DNA from: an uncultured Spirochaetaceae bacterium
GTDB taxonomy: Bacteria > Spirochaetota > Spirochaetia > Treponematales > Treponemataceae
Direction of reading: 5' to 3'
Length of the DNA stretch: 39,189 bases
Assembly: GCA_902766125.1 (NCBI GenBank)
Contig: CACXCG010000059.1
Coordinates: 1-39,189, forward strand
The notes beneath the pieces are model-generated. The model did not search any database. It was given only the letters and a program-made list of their open reading frames with translations, and was not told where the DNA came from. The stretch's first letter is position 1; each line of letters starts with the position of its first letter. Shown here in pieces: positions 1-7,259 of the stretch. The position numbers and the translations under genes were made by a program.

Positions 1-1
1 C

Positions 2-334
2 GAAGGTTTGAAAGCTTTCTTCAAGTTTCTCATTTTGAACAAAGTCGAAACTGATTACACATCAGCATTGAATGCGTATGTTGTGGATGCAAAACACAAT
101 ATGCAATGGAGGATGCAGTATATGACATTTGAACGAATGCAGGCTTACGCCTTTGAAGATGGACTAGAGCAGGGGCGCGAAGAAGGTGCTCAGCAAAAGG
201 CCATAGAAGATGCATCTAATTTTTTGAAAAAGAACATACCTGTTGAAACTATAGCAGAGTGTATTGGCCTTCCGCTGGAGAAAGTGCTTGAACTGCAAAA
301 ACAGTTTGTCCCTGTTGAAGAGCCTGAAATTTAG
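2..334 (+). CDS. C-terminal part of an Rpn-family (PD-(D/E)XK) recombination-promoting nuclease / putative transposase, truncated by the window edge
   Basis: The frame is open to the left edge, so only about the last 110 residues are visible. They show the typical tail of the Rpn/PDDEXK_2 family: an aromatic-rich helix, a charged Glu-Gly repeat (EDGLEQGREEG) and a C-terminal helix-turn-helix-like segment ending with the IGLPLEKVLEL pattern. Family members are described as recombination-promoting nucleases and occur in many copies in treponemes and other host-associated bacteria. The nuclease domain itself lies outside the window, so activity cannot be judged. The promoter of the next gene lies inside its last codons. 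The call rests on the tail pattern only. Confidence 0.7.
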   Translation, partial: EGLKAFFKFLILNKVETDYTSALNAYVVDAKHNMQWRMQYMTFERMQAYAFEDGLEQGREEGAQQKAIEDASNFLKKNIPVETIAECIGLPLEKVLELQKQFVPVEEPEI

Positions 335-343
335 TGCTACACT
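315..343 (+). promoter_or_regulatory. Sigma70-type promoter of the M20 peptidase gene, leaderless arrangement
   Basis: TTGAAG (315-320), 17 bp spacer, TACACT (338-343), then only 6 nt to the ATG at 350. No Shine-Dalgarno sequence fits in the gap. The -35 box lies in the coding end of the upstream gene. Confidence 0.6.
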
Positions 344-349
344 GTCTGC

Positions 350-1579
350 ATGACAGAAGAATTTACTCAACTTAAACAGTTTATCGAACAGCATACTGCT
401 GACATGGTGCAGCTTGAAACTTTGCTTACTTCGTATCCGGCACTTGCTCCAGAAAATGGCGGTGACAGCGAAAAGAAAAAATGTGATGCCCTTGAAGCAT
501 GGCTTATCAAAAACGGCATTACCCGCATAGAACATTTTGATGCACCTGACAGCCGCGTAAGTGACGGTGTGCGGCCCAACATGGTTGCAACAATTCCCGG
601 AAGCAAAGACGACTACAATATCTGGGTGTGTGTACACTTAGATGTAGTTCCTGTCGGAGAACTTTCTCTGTGGAACACTGATCCCTGGAAAGTTGAAGAA
701 AAAGACGGAAAGATTTACGGTCGCGGTGTAGAAGACAATCAGCAGGGACTGGTAAGCGGAGTACTTGCCGCTCTTAGTTTTGTTAAGCAGCACATTATTC
801 CCGAGCATACCATCAAACTGCTTTTTATGGCAGATGAAGAAGTGGGTTCAACCTACGGAATGAATTATCTTTTAAAAGAGCATCGTGATCTGTTCAATAA
901 AAATGACCGCATTCTGATTCCCGACGGAGGGGACGAAAAAGGCGAAACAATAGAAGTTGCCGAAAAAAACATTGCCTGGTTCCGCTTTCATACAATCGGA
1001 AAACAGTGTCACGGAAGCCGTCCCGATTTAGGAAAAAATGCAAAACTTGCTGCAGCAGAACTGGCGCTTAAAGTTCATGATATGAAAAACGTCTTTAACA
1101 AAAACGACCCGCTCTTTGACCCGCCGTATTCTACTTTTGAACCAACCATGCAGTTGCAAAATGTTGCTGGTATAAACATGATTCCAGGAGATGATGTTTT
1201 TTGTGCAGACTGTCGCATTAACCCCTGTTATTCACTTGACCAAGTACGCCAGGAACTTTCGCTTCGTGTTAAAGAAGTTGAAGAAAAGTATGGCGTAAAA
1301 ATTGAAGTGTCAGAAGCACAAGCAGAACAGTCTTTGCCTACACCAGTAACAGCACCTGTTGTTACAGAACTTGCTGCAGCAATAAAAGCTGTTCATGGCA
1401 TAGAAGCAAAAACGATTGGCATAGGCGGAGGAACTGTTGCTGCAGGTCTTCGTAATCTTGGCTTTAATGCTGTTGTGTGGAGCACCATGGATGAACTTGC
1501 ACATCAGCCCAATGAATATGCAATAATCGAAAATATTGCAAAAGATGCACTTACCATTGCGTATATGGCTTCCAACTAA
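350..1579 (+). CDS. M20-family metallopeptidase/metallo-hydrolase (Sapep/DapE-like dipeptidase)
   Basis: A 409-residue zinc peptidase of the M20 (ArgE/DapE/PepV/Sapep) family, expected to be cytosolic and to cleave dipeptides or deacylate amino acids. The metal-site motifs are complete: HLDVVP (H96, D98), GRGVEDN (D129), DEEVGS (E163 as general base, E164 as ligand), IPDGG (D192) and a late ELAHQ histidine (H385). The inserted dimerisation domain covers roughly residues 200-320. Length is usual for the family. No signal peptide is present. A lipoprotein gene follows after 8 nt, so the two are probably co-transcribed. The exact substrate cannot be read from sequence: dipeptidase is the best guess, with succinyl-diaminopimelate desuccinylase less likely. 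Confidence 0.88.
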   Translation: MTEEFTQLKQFIEQHTADMVQLETLLTSYPALAPENGGDSEKKKCDALEAWLIKNGITRIEHFDAPDSRVSDGVRPNMVATIPGSKDDYNIWVCVHLDVVPVGELSLWNTDPWKVEEKDGKIYGRGVEDNQQGLVSGVLAALSFVKQHIIPEHTIKLLFMADEEVGSTYGMNYLLKEHRDLFNKNDRILIPDGGDEKGETIEVAEKNIAWFRFHTIGKQCHGSRPDLGKNAKLAAAELALKVHDMKNVFNKNDPLFDPPYSTFEPTMQLQNVAGINMIPGDDVFCADCRINPCYSLDQVRQELSLRVKEVEEKYGVKIEVSEAQAEQSLPTPVTAPVVTELAAAIKAVHGIEAKTIGIGGGTVAAGLRNLGFNAVVWSTMDELAHQPNEYAIIENIAKDALTIAYMASN

Positions 1580-1587
1580 GGTGTGCT

Positions 1588-2145
1588 ATGAAACAAAATA
1601 AACTGTCTTTTTTTTCGCTGCTTGCTTTAACCTGTGTATGTGCGTTTACTTCCTGTGTTACGACGCAGAGTACAGACGCTTCTTTTAAGGGAGCGTGGTC
1701 TAAACGCGAAATGGCTCAGCTGGCATCGCACTATGCAGAAGATGTTGACGCAAGCGGTCTGGGAAAACAGTTTATGTACAGTCATGGAGCAAGCCCTTCT
1801 GTTACCGTTGGCTATATTTCTTGTGATGAAGATTTTGTTGATGCACCTCTTTTTTCGCAATACGTAGTGAGTGAACTGCGCCGTTCTAAAACCGTTGACT
1901 GCGAAGTGTACGAACAGAAAGTATTTGATTCGGCAGAAAGTGCCTGGAAGTGGGCCCTGGAGCATGGCATAGACTATGTTGTTACCGGAAGCATTCGTAC
2001 TCAGCTTGAACAAAATGACACCGCCCGTCCGCAACGGCGCTACTATGTAAGTTTAAGCGTTGTTGATGTAACGGACGGAAAAAGTGTTTACGACTGGAAG
2101 GATGAACATATTGCCAGACAGGTCAGGCTTGTCAGTGCCGATTAA
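1588..2145 (+). CDS. LpoB-like lipoprotein (candidate penicillin-binding-protein activator)
   Basis: A 185-residue protein with a lipoprotein signal peptide and a spirochaete-style lipobox ending FTSC (C23). The mature part matches the pattern of the LpoB/CsgG-like fold: an early strand followed by a helix ending in an S-E-L-R-R segment, a DYVVTGSI strand, and a closing YYVSLSVVDVTDGKSVYDW strand pair. In enterobacteria LpoB is an outer-membrane lipoprotein that activates a bifunctional peptidoglycan synthase, PBP1b. A similar role here is inference. The AAGG just upstream of the ATG can serve as a ribosome binding site, and the gene follows the M20 peptidase by 8 nt. Its TAA directly abuts the stop of the convergent gene on the other strand. 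Confidence 0.62.
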   Translation: MKQNKLSFFSLLALTCVCAFTSCVTTQSTDASFKGAWSKREMAQLASHYAEDVDASGLGKQFMYSHGASPSVTVGYISCDEDFVDAPLFSQYVVSELRRSKTVDCEVYEQKVFDSAESAWKWALEHGIDYVVTGSIRTQLEQNDTARPQRRYYVSLSVVDVTDGKSVYDWKDEHIARQVRLVSAD

Positions 2146-2991
2146 TCAGCTTGGAATATACAGTGTCGCATCATCCTTTGTTCTGTAAATGACAGAGTTT
2201 GAACTCTTGAAAGAAAGGGTAATGCGTCCTTCTGTATTCGTGTAATGAACTGTCTGCGTTCGTGGCGGTGCTATAAGTTTTGTGTCCGAATATATAATGT
2301 TATATGATGCATCCAGACCGCTTACTTCCATACAGCTGTATTCTGTCAGGTGAAGCATGCAGTCGTTGTCAGTAAGCACATCAAGTGATTCTTCCCATGT
2401 ACCCCAGGATATTTCATTTTCGTCTGATTTCATGCAGTATAAGTTTGTATCAAAAAAATACAGCGTTATCTCAGGTGTTGAACTGCCCCACTGAGTGTTT
2501 CCGTCGTATGACTGGAATGAAGAAACTGATTTTACGCGTCCTACCTGGTAAAAATCAACATCAATGCTGTTTATCTCCAGGCTGATGGTTTTATCTTCAG
2601 AATCTATGGTTACCGGATTGCTTTTACCGGTGCAGTTCCATTCTCCCTCAAAATTGTACAGGTTTGCTACTGCATACACGGTTTCCCCAAAGGGAACATC
2701 ATTAAAGCTGACGGGAACGCTTGCACCGTCTATTAAATCCTCAAAAGCGATTGATGCCACTTTTCCGGAGCTGTAATTATTTCCTCGCAGTGAAACAACC
2801 AGGTATTGTATAGATTCTGCATTAGGGTCCGGGTTTGTCGGATCATTGTGAACAATTATATCCCGTGCAAGAGTCTGTGCATCAAACGAAAGCATTACAG
2901 TCGTCGAATTCGAAACCTGAGCACAGGAGACCAGCATGTATCCCATAAGACAAGTCATGCACAATACCAGAAGACTCTTTGTGTGTTTCAT
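2146..2991 (-). CDS. Treponemal lipoprotein of unknown function
   Basis: A 281-residue protein with a lipoprotein signal peptide (basic start, hydrophobic stretch, LVSC lipobox with C23). The mature part is rich in Ser, Thr, Asp and beta-strand-like segments, including an IxxYLVVSLRG strand near residue 65 and a VSFNDVPFGETVYA strand near residue 95. This resembles immunoglobulin-like or carboxypeptidase-regulatory-like sandwich domains often found in treponemal surface lipoproteins, but I cannot name a family. A strong AGGAGG ribosome binding site precedes the ATG. It follows fabF by 24 bp and is probably the last gene of the mraY-fabF operon. No catalytic motif is seen. Confidence 0.75.
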   Translation of the reverse strand: MKHTKSLLVLCMTCLMGYMLVSCAQVSNSTTVMLSFDAQTLARDIIVHNDPTNPDPNAESIQYLVVSLRGNNYSSGKVASIAFEDLIDGASVPVSFNDVPFGETVYAVANLYNFEGEWNCTGKSNPVTIDSEDKTISLEINSIDVDFYQVGRVKSVSSFQSYDGNTQWGSSTPEITLYFFDTNLYCMKSDENEISWGTWEESLDVLTDNDCMLHLTEYSCMEVSGLDASYNIIYSDTKLIAPPRTQTVHYTNTEGRITLSFKSSNSVIYRTKDDATLYIPS

Positions 2992-3015
2992 AGCGGATTC
3001 CTCCTGTACAACAGT

Positions 3016-4278
3016 TTACTCGGTAAACTTTGTTATGACAAGACATGCATTGTGTCCGCCAAATCCCAGCGAGCAGGAAGCGGCGGCGGTAACCGGAAGG
3101 CTTATTCCTTTGTTGGGCGTGTAGTCAAGATCACATCCGTTTTCAAGGTCGGGTGCATCAAGATTGATGGTCGGCGGAATAAAGGAATCGTTGATTGCCT
3201 TTACGCAGAATAATGCTTCTATGGCACCTGCTGCTCCAATCATGTGTCCGGTCATACTCTTTGTTGAAGAGATGTGCAGTTTTTTTGCATAGTCACCAAA
3301 TACCATCTTGAGTACGTTTGTTTCGCAGATGTCATTTGCTTTTGTTGAAGTTCCGTGTGCGTTGTAATACTGAATGTCTTCGGGTTTCAGATTTGCATCG
3401 CGCAATGCATCTTCTATTGCAAGCTTTGCTATCTGTCCGTCTTTGCGGGGAGCGGTAATGTGGAAGGCATCGCTTGAAGAACCATATCCTGCAATTTCTG
3501 CATAGATTTTTGCTCCGCGTTTTTTTGCGTGTTCCAGTTCTTCCAGAATGAATACTGCTGAACCTTCTCCCATAACAAATCCGTCGCGGTCTTTGTCAAA
3601 CGGTCTGCTTGCTTTTTGCGGCGTGTCGTTGTAGTGAGTAGAAAGAGCCTGCAGTGTTGCGTAAGAGCCTACACCAAATCCTGTAATGGAAGCTTCTGTT
3701 CCGCCGGTAAGACAGACATCCATTCTTCCTGAGCGAATCAAGTCTGCTGCCTGACCGATTGCATCTGAACCGGAAGCACAGGCTGTTCCAATGGTAAGGG
3801 CAGGGCCGTGCAGGTCAAAGTACATGCTTACATTTGCGGCTGCTTCGTTAGAAATGGCAAGCGGCATGGTAAGCGGAGGAATGCGTGACACTCCTGCTGC
3901 AGGGTCAAAGAATTTTTTGTATCCGTCTTCGTATGCGTCCAATCCGCCCATACAGGCACCAATGACAATACCGTTCTTCTGTGCAGAAAGCGTTTCTTTG
4001 GTGTAGCCGGAATCTTTAATTGCCTGAGCACTTGCACACAGTAAGAACTGTGTAAAGCGTGCCATCTTGCGCAGTGCACGGTGTTCAATACCGTAATCTT
4101 CCGGGGTAAGATTTTTTACTTCTGCTGCAATGGTAACCGGAAAATCGGTTGTGTCAAAAAGCGTAATCTTATCTGCACCGCTTACACCTTTCTTTGCGTT
4201 TTCCCATGCTGTCTCGGGTGAGTTTCCTATTGGAGTAACAGCTCCCATTCCGGTAATGACAACTCGTCTTCTCTGCAT
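3016..4278 (-). CDS. fabF: 3-oxoacyl-[acyl-carrier-protein] synthase II (beta-ketoacyl-ACP synthase II)
   Basis: The condensing enzyme that elongates acyl-ACP with malonyl-ACP in type II fatty-acid synthesis. The 420 residues carry the full Cys-His-His triad: C167 in GTACASGSDA, H308 in NAHGTSTKAND and H345 in STKSMTGHMIGAAG. The N-terminus RRRVVITGMGAVTPIG is canonical, as is the C-terminal LGFGGHNA. Length is standard for FabF. The gene lies 11 nt behind mraY with a GAGG ribosome binding site and precedes a lipoprotein gene, so lipid and peptidoglycan precursor synthesis may be transcribed together. No acpP or other fab gene is in the window. Confidence 0.95.
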   Translation of the reverse strand: MQRRRVVITGMGAVTPIGNSPETAWENAKKGVSGADKITLFDTTDFPVTIAAEVKNLTPEDYGIEHRALRKMARFTQFLLCASAQAIKDSGYTKETLSAQKNGIVIGACMGGLDAYEDGYKKFFDPAAGVSRIPPLTMPLAISNEAAANVSMYFDLHGPALTIGTACASGSDAIGQAADLIRSGRMDVCLTGGTEASITGFGVGSYATLQALSTHYNDTPQKASRPFDKDRDGFVMGEGSAVFILEELEHAKKRGAKIYAEIAGYGSSSDAFHITAPRKDGQIAKLAIEDALRDANLKPEDIQYYNAHGTSTKANDICETNVLKMVFGDYAKKLHISSTKSMTGHMIGAAGAIEALFCVKAINDSFIPPTINLDAPDLENGCDLDYTPNKGISLPVTAAASCSLGFGGHNACLVITKFTE

Positions 4279-4289
4279 GTTAACCTCGC

Positions 4290-5360
4290 TTATCGGATTT
4301 TGAAGAAAATGCCCAGCAGTGCAACGGTTATGAGCAGCTGCAGGGTAATAAATTTAATCAGTACCTGCGTTGGAGACCATCCGCGGTTTTTGCGCATGTG
4401 GTCATGTAACGGAAAGCGTACTGATTCAAAAATACTGATATGACAGAATCGTTTGAGTGCAACTTTTAAAAGTCCCATTCCACCGTCAACAAAAATGATT
4501 GATGAGGTTGCAAGGAAGATGAACGGGTTCTTTGTAATAAGCACGATAATTCCAATGTAGAATCCTAACGCACGGCTTCCTGCGTCTCCCATCAGCACGG
4601 AACTGGGGAAGGCATTGTGCCACAGGTATCCCATAAGTACACCGGCTAAACAGAAGGTCATGATTGCCCAGGAGGCTCCGTCTGCAAGGTGAGGTACTAA
4701 CAGATATTCGGAAAAATCTACATGTCCCAAAACTGCATAGAAGATGACGCCCAAAACTAACAGTGCAAGCAGTACCAGTGAAGAACTTAATCCGTCAACG
4801 CCGTCGGTACAGTTGGTTGTATTTACCGAAGCCCACAAAAGAATGACGACAATGATGACATACAGCCATGTGGGAACATGTACGTTGCCCGAAACAAACG
4901 GCAGCCAGAAGTACAGCTGTCCGTCGGGTGACTGAGCTCCTAACTGCCATGCAAGCAGTAAGGCAGCGGCAAGTGCAATTACAAAATCAAGGAATGCCTT
5001 AAGATATTCTCCCCAGCCTTTTTCGCTCCGGTCATCAAGGTAACCGGTAAGCATCATAAGCCAGGTCAGTACGAGTGTTCCCACCTGAAGCAGATCAAGC
5101 GGAACAAATACAAAACTCAGAATAACGAAAATGCTAATGAAAACAACACCGCTTCCGGTAGGCTTTCCTTTAGCCGCTTCTTTTGTAAGCGTAAATTCCC
5201 GTCCGCGGTCGGTCGGCAAAAAGCGATAGAAGGTCGGCAGTAATTTAACGGTAATGAAAAAACCAGAATACAATGCAAGCGCAATCAGTACTGCATGTGA
5301 CTGCAAAAGACGCGCCGGTCCCCAATAATTAGTAAGAAATCCACCCAAATAGTACAGCAT
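4290..5360 (-). CDS. mraY: Phospho-N-acetylmuramoyl-pentapeptide-transferase
   Basis: MraY transfers phospho-MurNAc-pentapeptide to undecaprenyl phosphate at the inner membrane, making lipid I. About ten hydrophobic segments are visible. Family motifs are present: GYLDDRSEKG (DDxxK-type region), NTTNCTDGVDGLSS, MGDAGSRALG and the C-terminal FPLHDHMRKNRGW, where the usual HHH motif reads H-D-H. I chose the ATG at 5360 (356 residues, N-terminus MLYYLGGFL as in other MraY proteins). The upstream ATG at 5390 lies inside the promoter spacer, between -35 and -10. The gene heads the mraY-fabF-lipoprotein unit. It is isolated from the usual dcw cluster. Confidence 0.93.
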   Translation of the reverse strand: MLYYLGGFLTNYWGPARLLQSHAVLIALALYSGFFITVKLLPTFYRFLPTDRGREFTLTKEAAKGKPTGSGVVFISIFVILSFVFVPLDLLQVGTLVLTWLMMLTGYLDDRSEKGWGEYLKAFLDFVIALAAALLLAWQLGAQSPDGQLYFWLPFVSGNVHVPTWLYVIIVVILLWASVNTTNCTDGVDGLSSSLVLLALLVLGVIFYAVLGHVDFSEYLLVPHLADGASWAIMTFCLAGVLMGYLWHNAFPSSVLMGDAGSRALGFYIGIIVLITKNPFIFLATSSIIFVDGGMGLLKVALKRFCHISIFESVRFPLHDHMRKNRGWSPTQVLIKFITLQLLITVALLGIFFKIR

Positions 5361-5369
5361 ATTGTTTCT

Positions 5370-5398
5370 ATAGTACCATAACACCCCCATTGTTGCAA
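5370..5398 (-). promoter_or_regulatory. Promoter of mraY, sharing its -35 box with aroA
   Basis: Read on the minus strand: TTGCAA (5398-5393), 17 bp, TACTAT (5375-5370), then 9 nt to the ATG at 5360. The predicted transcript starts within a few nt of the start codon. Confidence 0.6.
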
Positions 5399-5421
5399 GT
5401 CAGCGTTGTGTATGTTATACT
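5393..5421 (+). promoter_or_regulatory. Promoter of aroA, sharing its -35 box with mraY
   Basis: TTGCAA (5393-5398), 17 bp, TATACT (5416-5421), then 6 nt to the ATG at 5428. The TTGCAA hexamer is its own reverse complement and is in register for both divergent promoters. Confidence 0.65.
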
Positions 5422-5427
5422 TACCGT

Positions 5428-6813
5428 ATGCAGATACGTTCTTCCTGCAGCAGTCTGTCTGGTGCAGTTACGGTTCCCGGTTCAAAGTCTCATACCATAC
5501 GAGCGCTTATTTTAGCGTGTCTTGCCGAAGGAACTTCTCATATCCACAATCCGCTTCCCAGTGCAGACTGTTTAAGTACTGCCGGTGCAGTTCCGCTTAT
5601 GGGTGCTTCAATTTCTTTTACTGATGCTGACGGTAATGTAAGCGACCTGTGGACGGTAAACGGTGCAGGAAAAAATCTTCACCTTCCTTCCGATGTGGTT
5701 AATGCGGGTAACAGCGGCTCTCTTTTGTATTTTTTGTCTCCCATAGCGGCAACCTTTGACGGCTGGTCTGTTTTTACCGGAGATGAAAGCCTTCGCTCCA
5801 GACCGGTTCAGCATGTGGTAGACGTACTGACTCAGCTGGGTGCAAAAGCGTACTGTGCCATTCCCGGAACAAACACCTGTCCGCTTGTCATTCAGGGTAA
5901 GATTTCTGCGGGAACGGTTCGGACAGAAGGTTCTGTTTCAAGCCAGTACATTACAGGCCTTATGCTTGCTGCCCTGCGTTTGGACGGAACACTTGAGCTT
6001 GAACTTTCTGACCCCAAAGAAACACCGTATCTGACCATGACTGCAGACTGGCTTACCAAAGCGGGTGCACAAGTTAGCATGAGTCCAGATTTTCATCACA
6101 TAACGGTAAAGGGACCGCTTGTTCCAAAAGCATTTGACTGTACCATTCCCAGCGACTGGGAGGCAGTTGCATTCCCGCTTATTGCAGCGTTAATCTCTGA
6201 CAGTACGGTTATCATAGAGCATATTGATGCAGGCGGAACTCAGGGCGATGATGCCATTGTCGATGTATTAAAACAGGCCGGAGCAGATGTTACCCTTGAT
6301 GCAGAAAAACAGACGCTTACCGTGTGCGGTATGTCGCATGCAAAAGACGGTGTCGGTCGGCTTACCACAGAGCACTGTCCGAATGGCGAACTGCATGTAA
6401 ATCTTTCGGGATACCCTGATGCAATCTGTGCGCTTGCTGCTATTGCCTGTTTTATTGAAGGAACTGTTGTGCTTGAAGATATTGCCGTGTGCCGCCGTAA
6501 GGAGACAGACCGTATTGCGGTTCTTACAAAAGAACTGACGAAACTTGGTGCAGCGGTAAAAGAAGAAAGTGACCGGCTTACCATTTACGGACATTCTCCG
6601 CTTCTTGCTGACGGAAGTGCAAACCCTGCATTTAATCTGCATGGTGCAACCGTAGAAAGCTATAAAGATCACCGTGTAGCCATGTCGCTTGCCTGTATGG
6701 GCTTGGGAATGAAAGAAGGGCAGACGGTTACTGTTAACGATGCCGAATGCTGTGCCGTAAGTTTTCCGCGCTTCTTTGAAGTTATGTGTACGCTGGGGGC
6801 TTCTTTTAAATGA
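5428..6813 (+). CDS. aroA: 3-phosphoshikimate 1-carboxyvinyltransferase (EPSP synthase)
   Basis: The sixth step of the shikimate pathway: it joins shikimate-3-phosphate and PEP in the cytosol. At 461 residues it is slightly longer than the typical 430. Conserved motifs: PGSKSHTIRAL (K20, S21, R25), GSVSSQYITG, a YPDAICALAA segment matching the catalytic Asp region, RRKETDRI (K358, E359) and YKDHRVAMS (D414-R416). The stretch that is usually GNAGTAMR reads GNSGSLLY (residues 94-101), replacing the conserved Arg with Tyr. The start is fixed by the near-leaderless promoter and by the canonical N-terminus. The next gene overlaps its stop by ATGA. A UDP-GlcNAc enolpyruvyl transferase (MurA) is less likely because the KETDR and SSQ motifs are those of AroA. 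Confidence 0.9.
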   Translation: MQIRSSCSSLSGAVTVPGSKSHTIRALILACLAEGTSHIHNPLPSADCLSTAGAVPLMGASISFTDADGNVSDLWTVNGAGKNLHLPSDVVNAGNSGSLLYFLSPIAATFDGWSVFTGDESLRSRPVQHVVDVLTQLGAKAYCAIPGTNTCPLVIQGKISAGTVRTEGSVSSQYITGLMLAALRLDGTLELELSDPKETPYLTMTADWLTKAGAQVSMSPDFHHITVKGPLVPKAFDCTIPSDWEAVAFPLIAALISDSTVIIEHIDAGGTQGDDAIVDVLKQAGADVTLDAEKQTLTVCGMSHAKDGVGRLTTEHCPNGELHVNLSGYPDAICALAAIACFIEGTVVLEDIAVCRRKETDRIAVLTKELTKLGAAVKEESDRLTIYGHSPLLADGSANPAFNLHGATVESYKDHRVAMSLACMGLGMKEGQTVTVNDAECCAVSFPRFFEVMCTLGASFK

Positions 6814-7259
6814 ACGGATTTATCAGAACGGTAGAAAATACACACGAAAGTTCCCGAGCCAGCGTCGTAACCTTTGGCGTACTTGCGTCAGTTTCTGTCG
6901 TCCTGTATGCAGTGCTTTTGTTCTGGTCTCCGTCTGTTCCGCTTGCAGTTTCATTTGCAACCTTTGTCTGCTTTGTGGTGTGCGTTTCCATCTGGATTAC
7001 CTGCTCTAAAACCCGTCCGGTAAGCGAAAGTCAGTTTGTTCTTGCAATGCCGGTACGTGCGTCAGTGCGTCCGCGTCTGGGCTATCGGGTAAGCCGTTTT
7101 TTTATGGTTGTGTCAGTTGTTCTGTTCTGTGCCGGTAACTGCGTGCTGTGTCTGTTTGAACTGCATGAGCCGCTGTGTACTGTGGTGTTCTGTGCTTCAG
7201 CAGCAGTTGCAATTGTTACGTATGTAACAACCCTTGTTCACGAAAAATCAGCAGGATAA
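6810..7259 (+). CDS. Small integral membrane protein of unknown function
   Basis: A 149-residue protein with four hydrophobic segments, at about residues 19-38, 43-64, 95-113 and 118-142. The first pair and second pair are separated by a basic loop (VRASVRPRLGYRVSR), suggesting two hairpins with that loop in the cytoplasm. Its ATG overlaps the aroA TGA (ATGA), so it is probably translated by coupling to aroA. The last 22 bp overlap the 3' end of the convergent HD-GYP gene. No family recognised. The coding call relies on the overlap, the membrane-protein pattern and the absence of any better frame. Confidence 0.65.
   Translation: MNGFIRTVENTHESSRASVVTFGVLASVSVVLYAVLLFWSPSVPLAVSFATFVCFVVCVSIWITCSKTRPVSESQFVLAMPVRASVRPRLGYRVSRFFMVVSVVLFCAGNCVLCLFELHEPLCTVVFCASAAVAIVTYVTTLVHEKSAG

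Noticed and set aside
2..334. Rpn-type fragment as evidence of a mobile island in the window
   Set aside because: Only the C-terminal tail is visible, no inverted repeats or other mobile genes are near, and the following genes are housekeeping-like.
5388..5390. ATG at 5390 as the mraY start
   Set aside because: It lies between the -35 and -10 boxes of the mraY promoter, has no ribosome binding site, and adds residues not seen in MraY.
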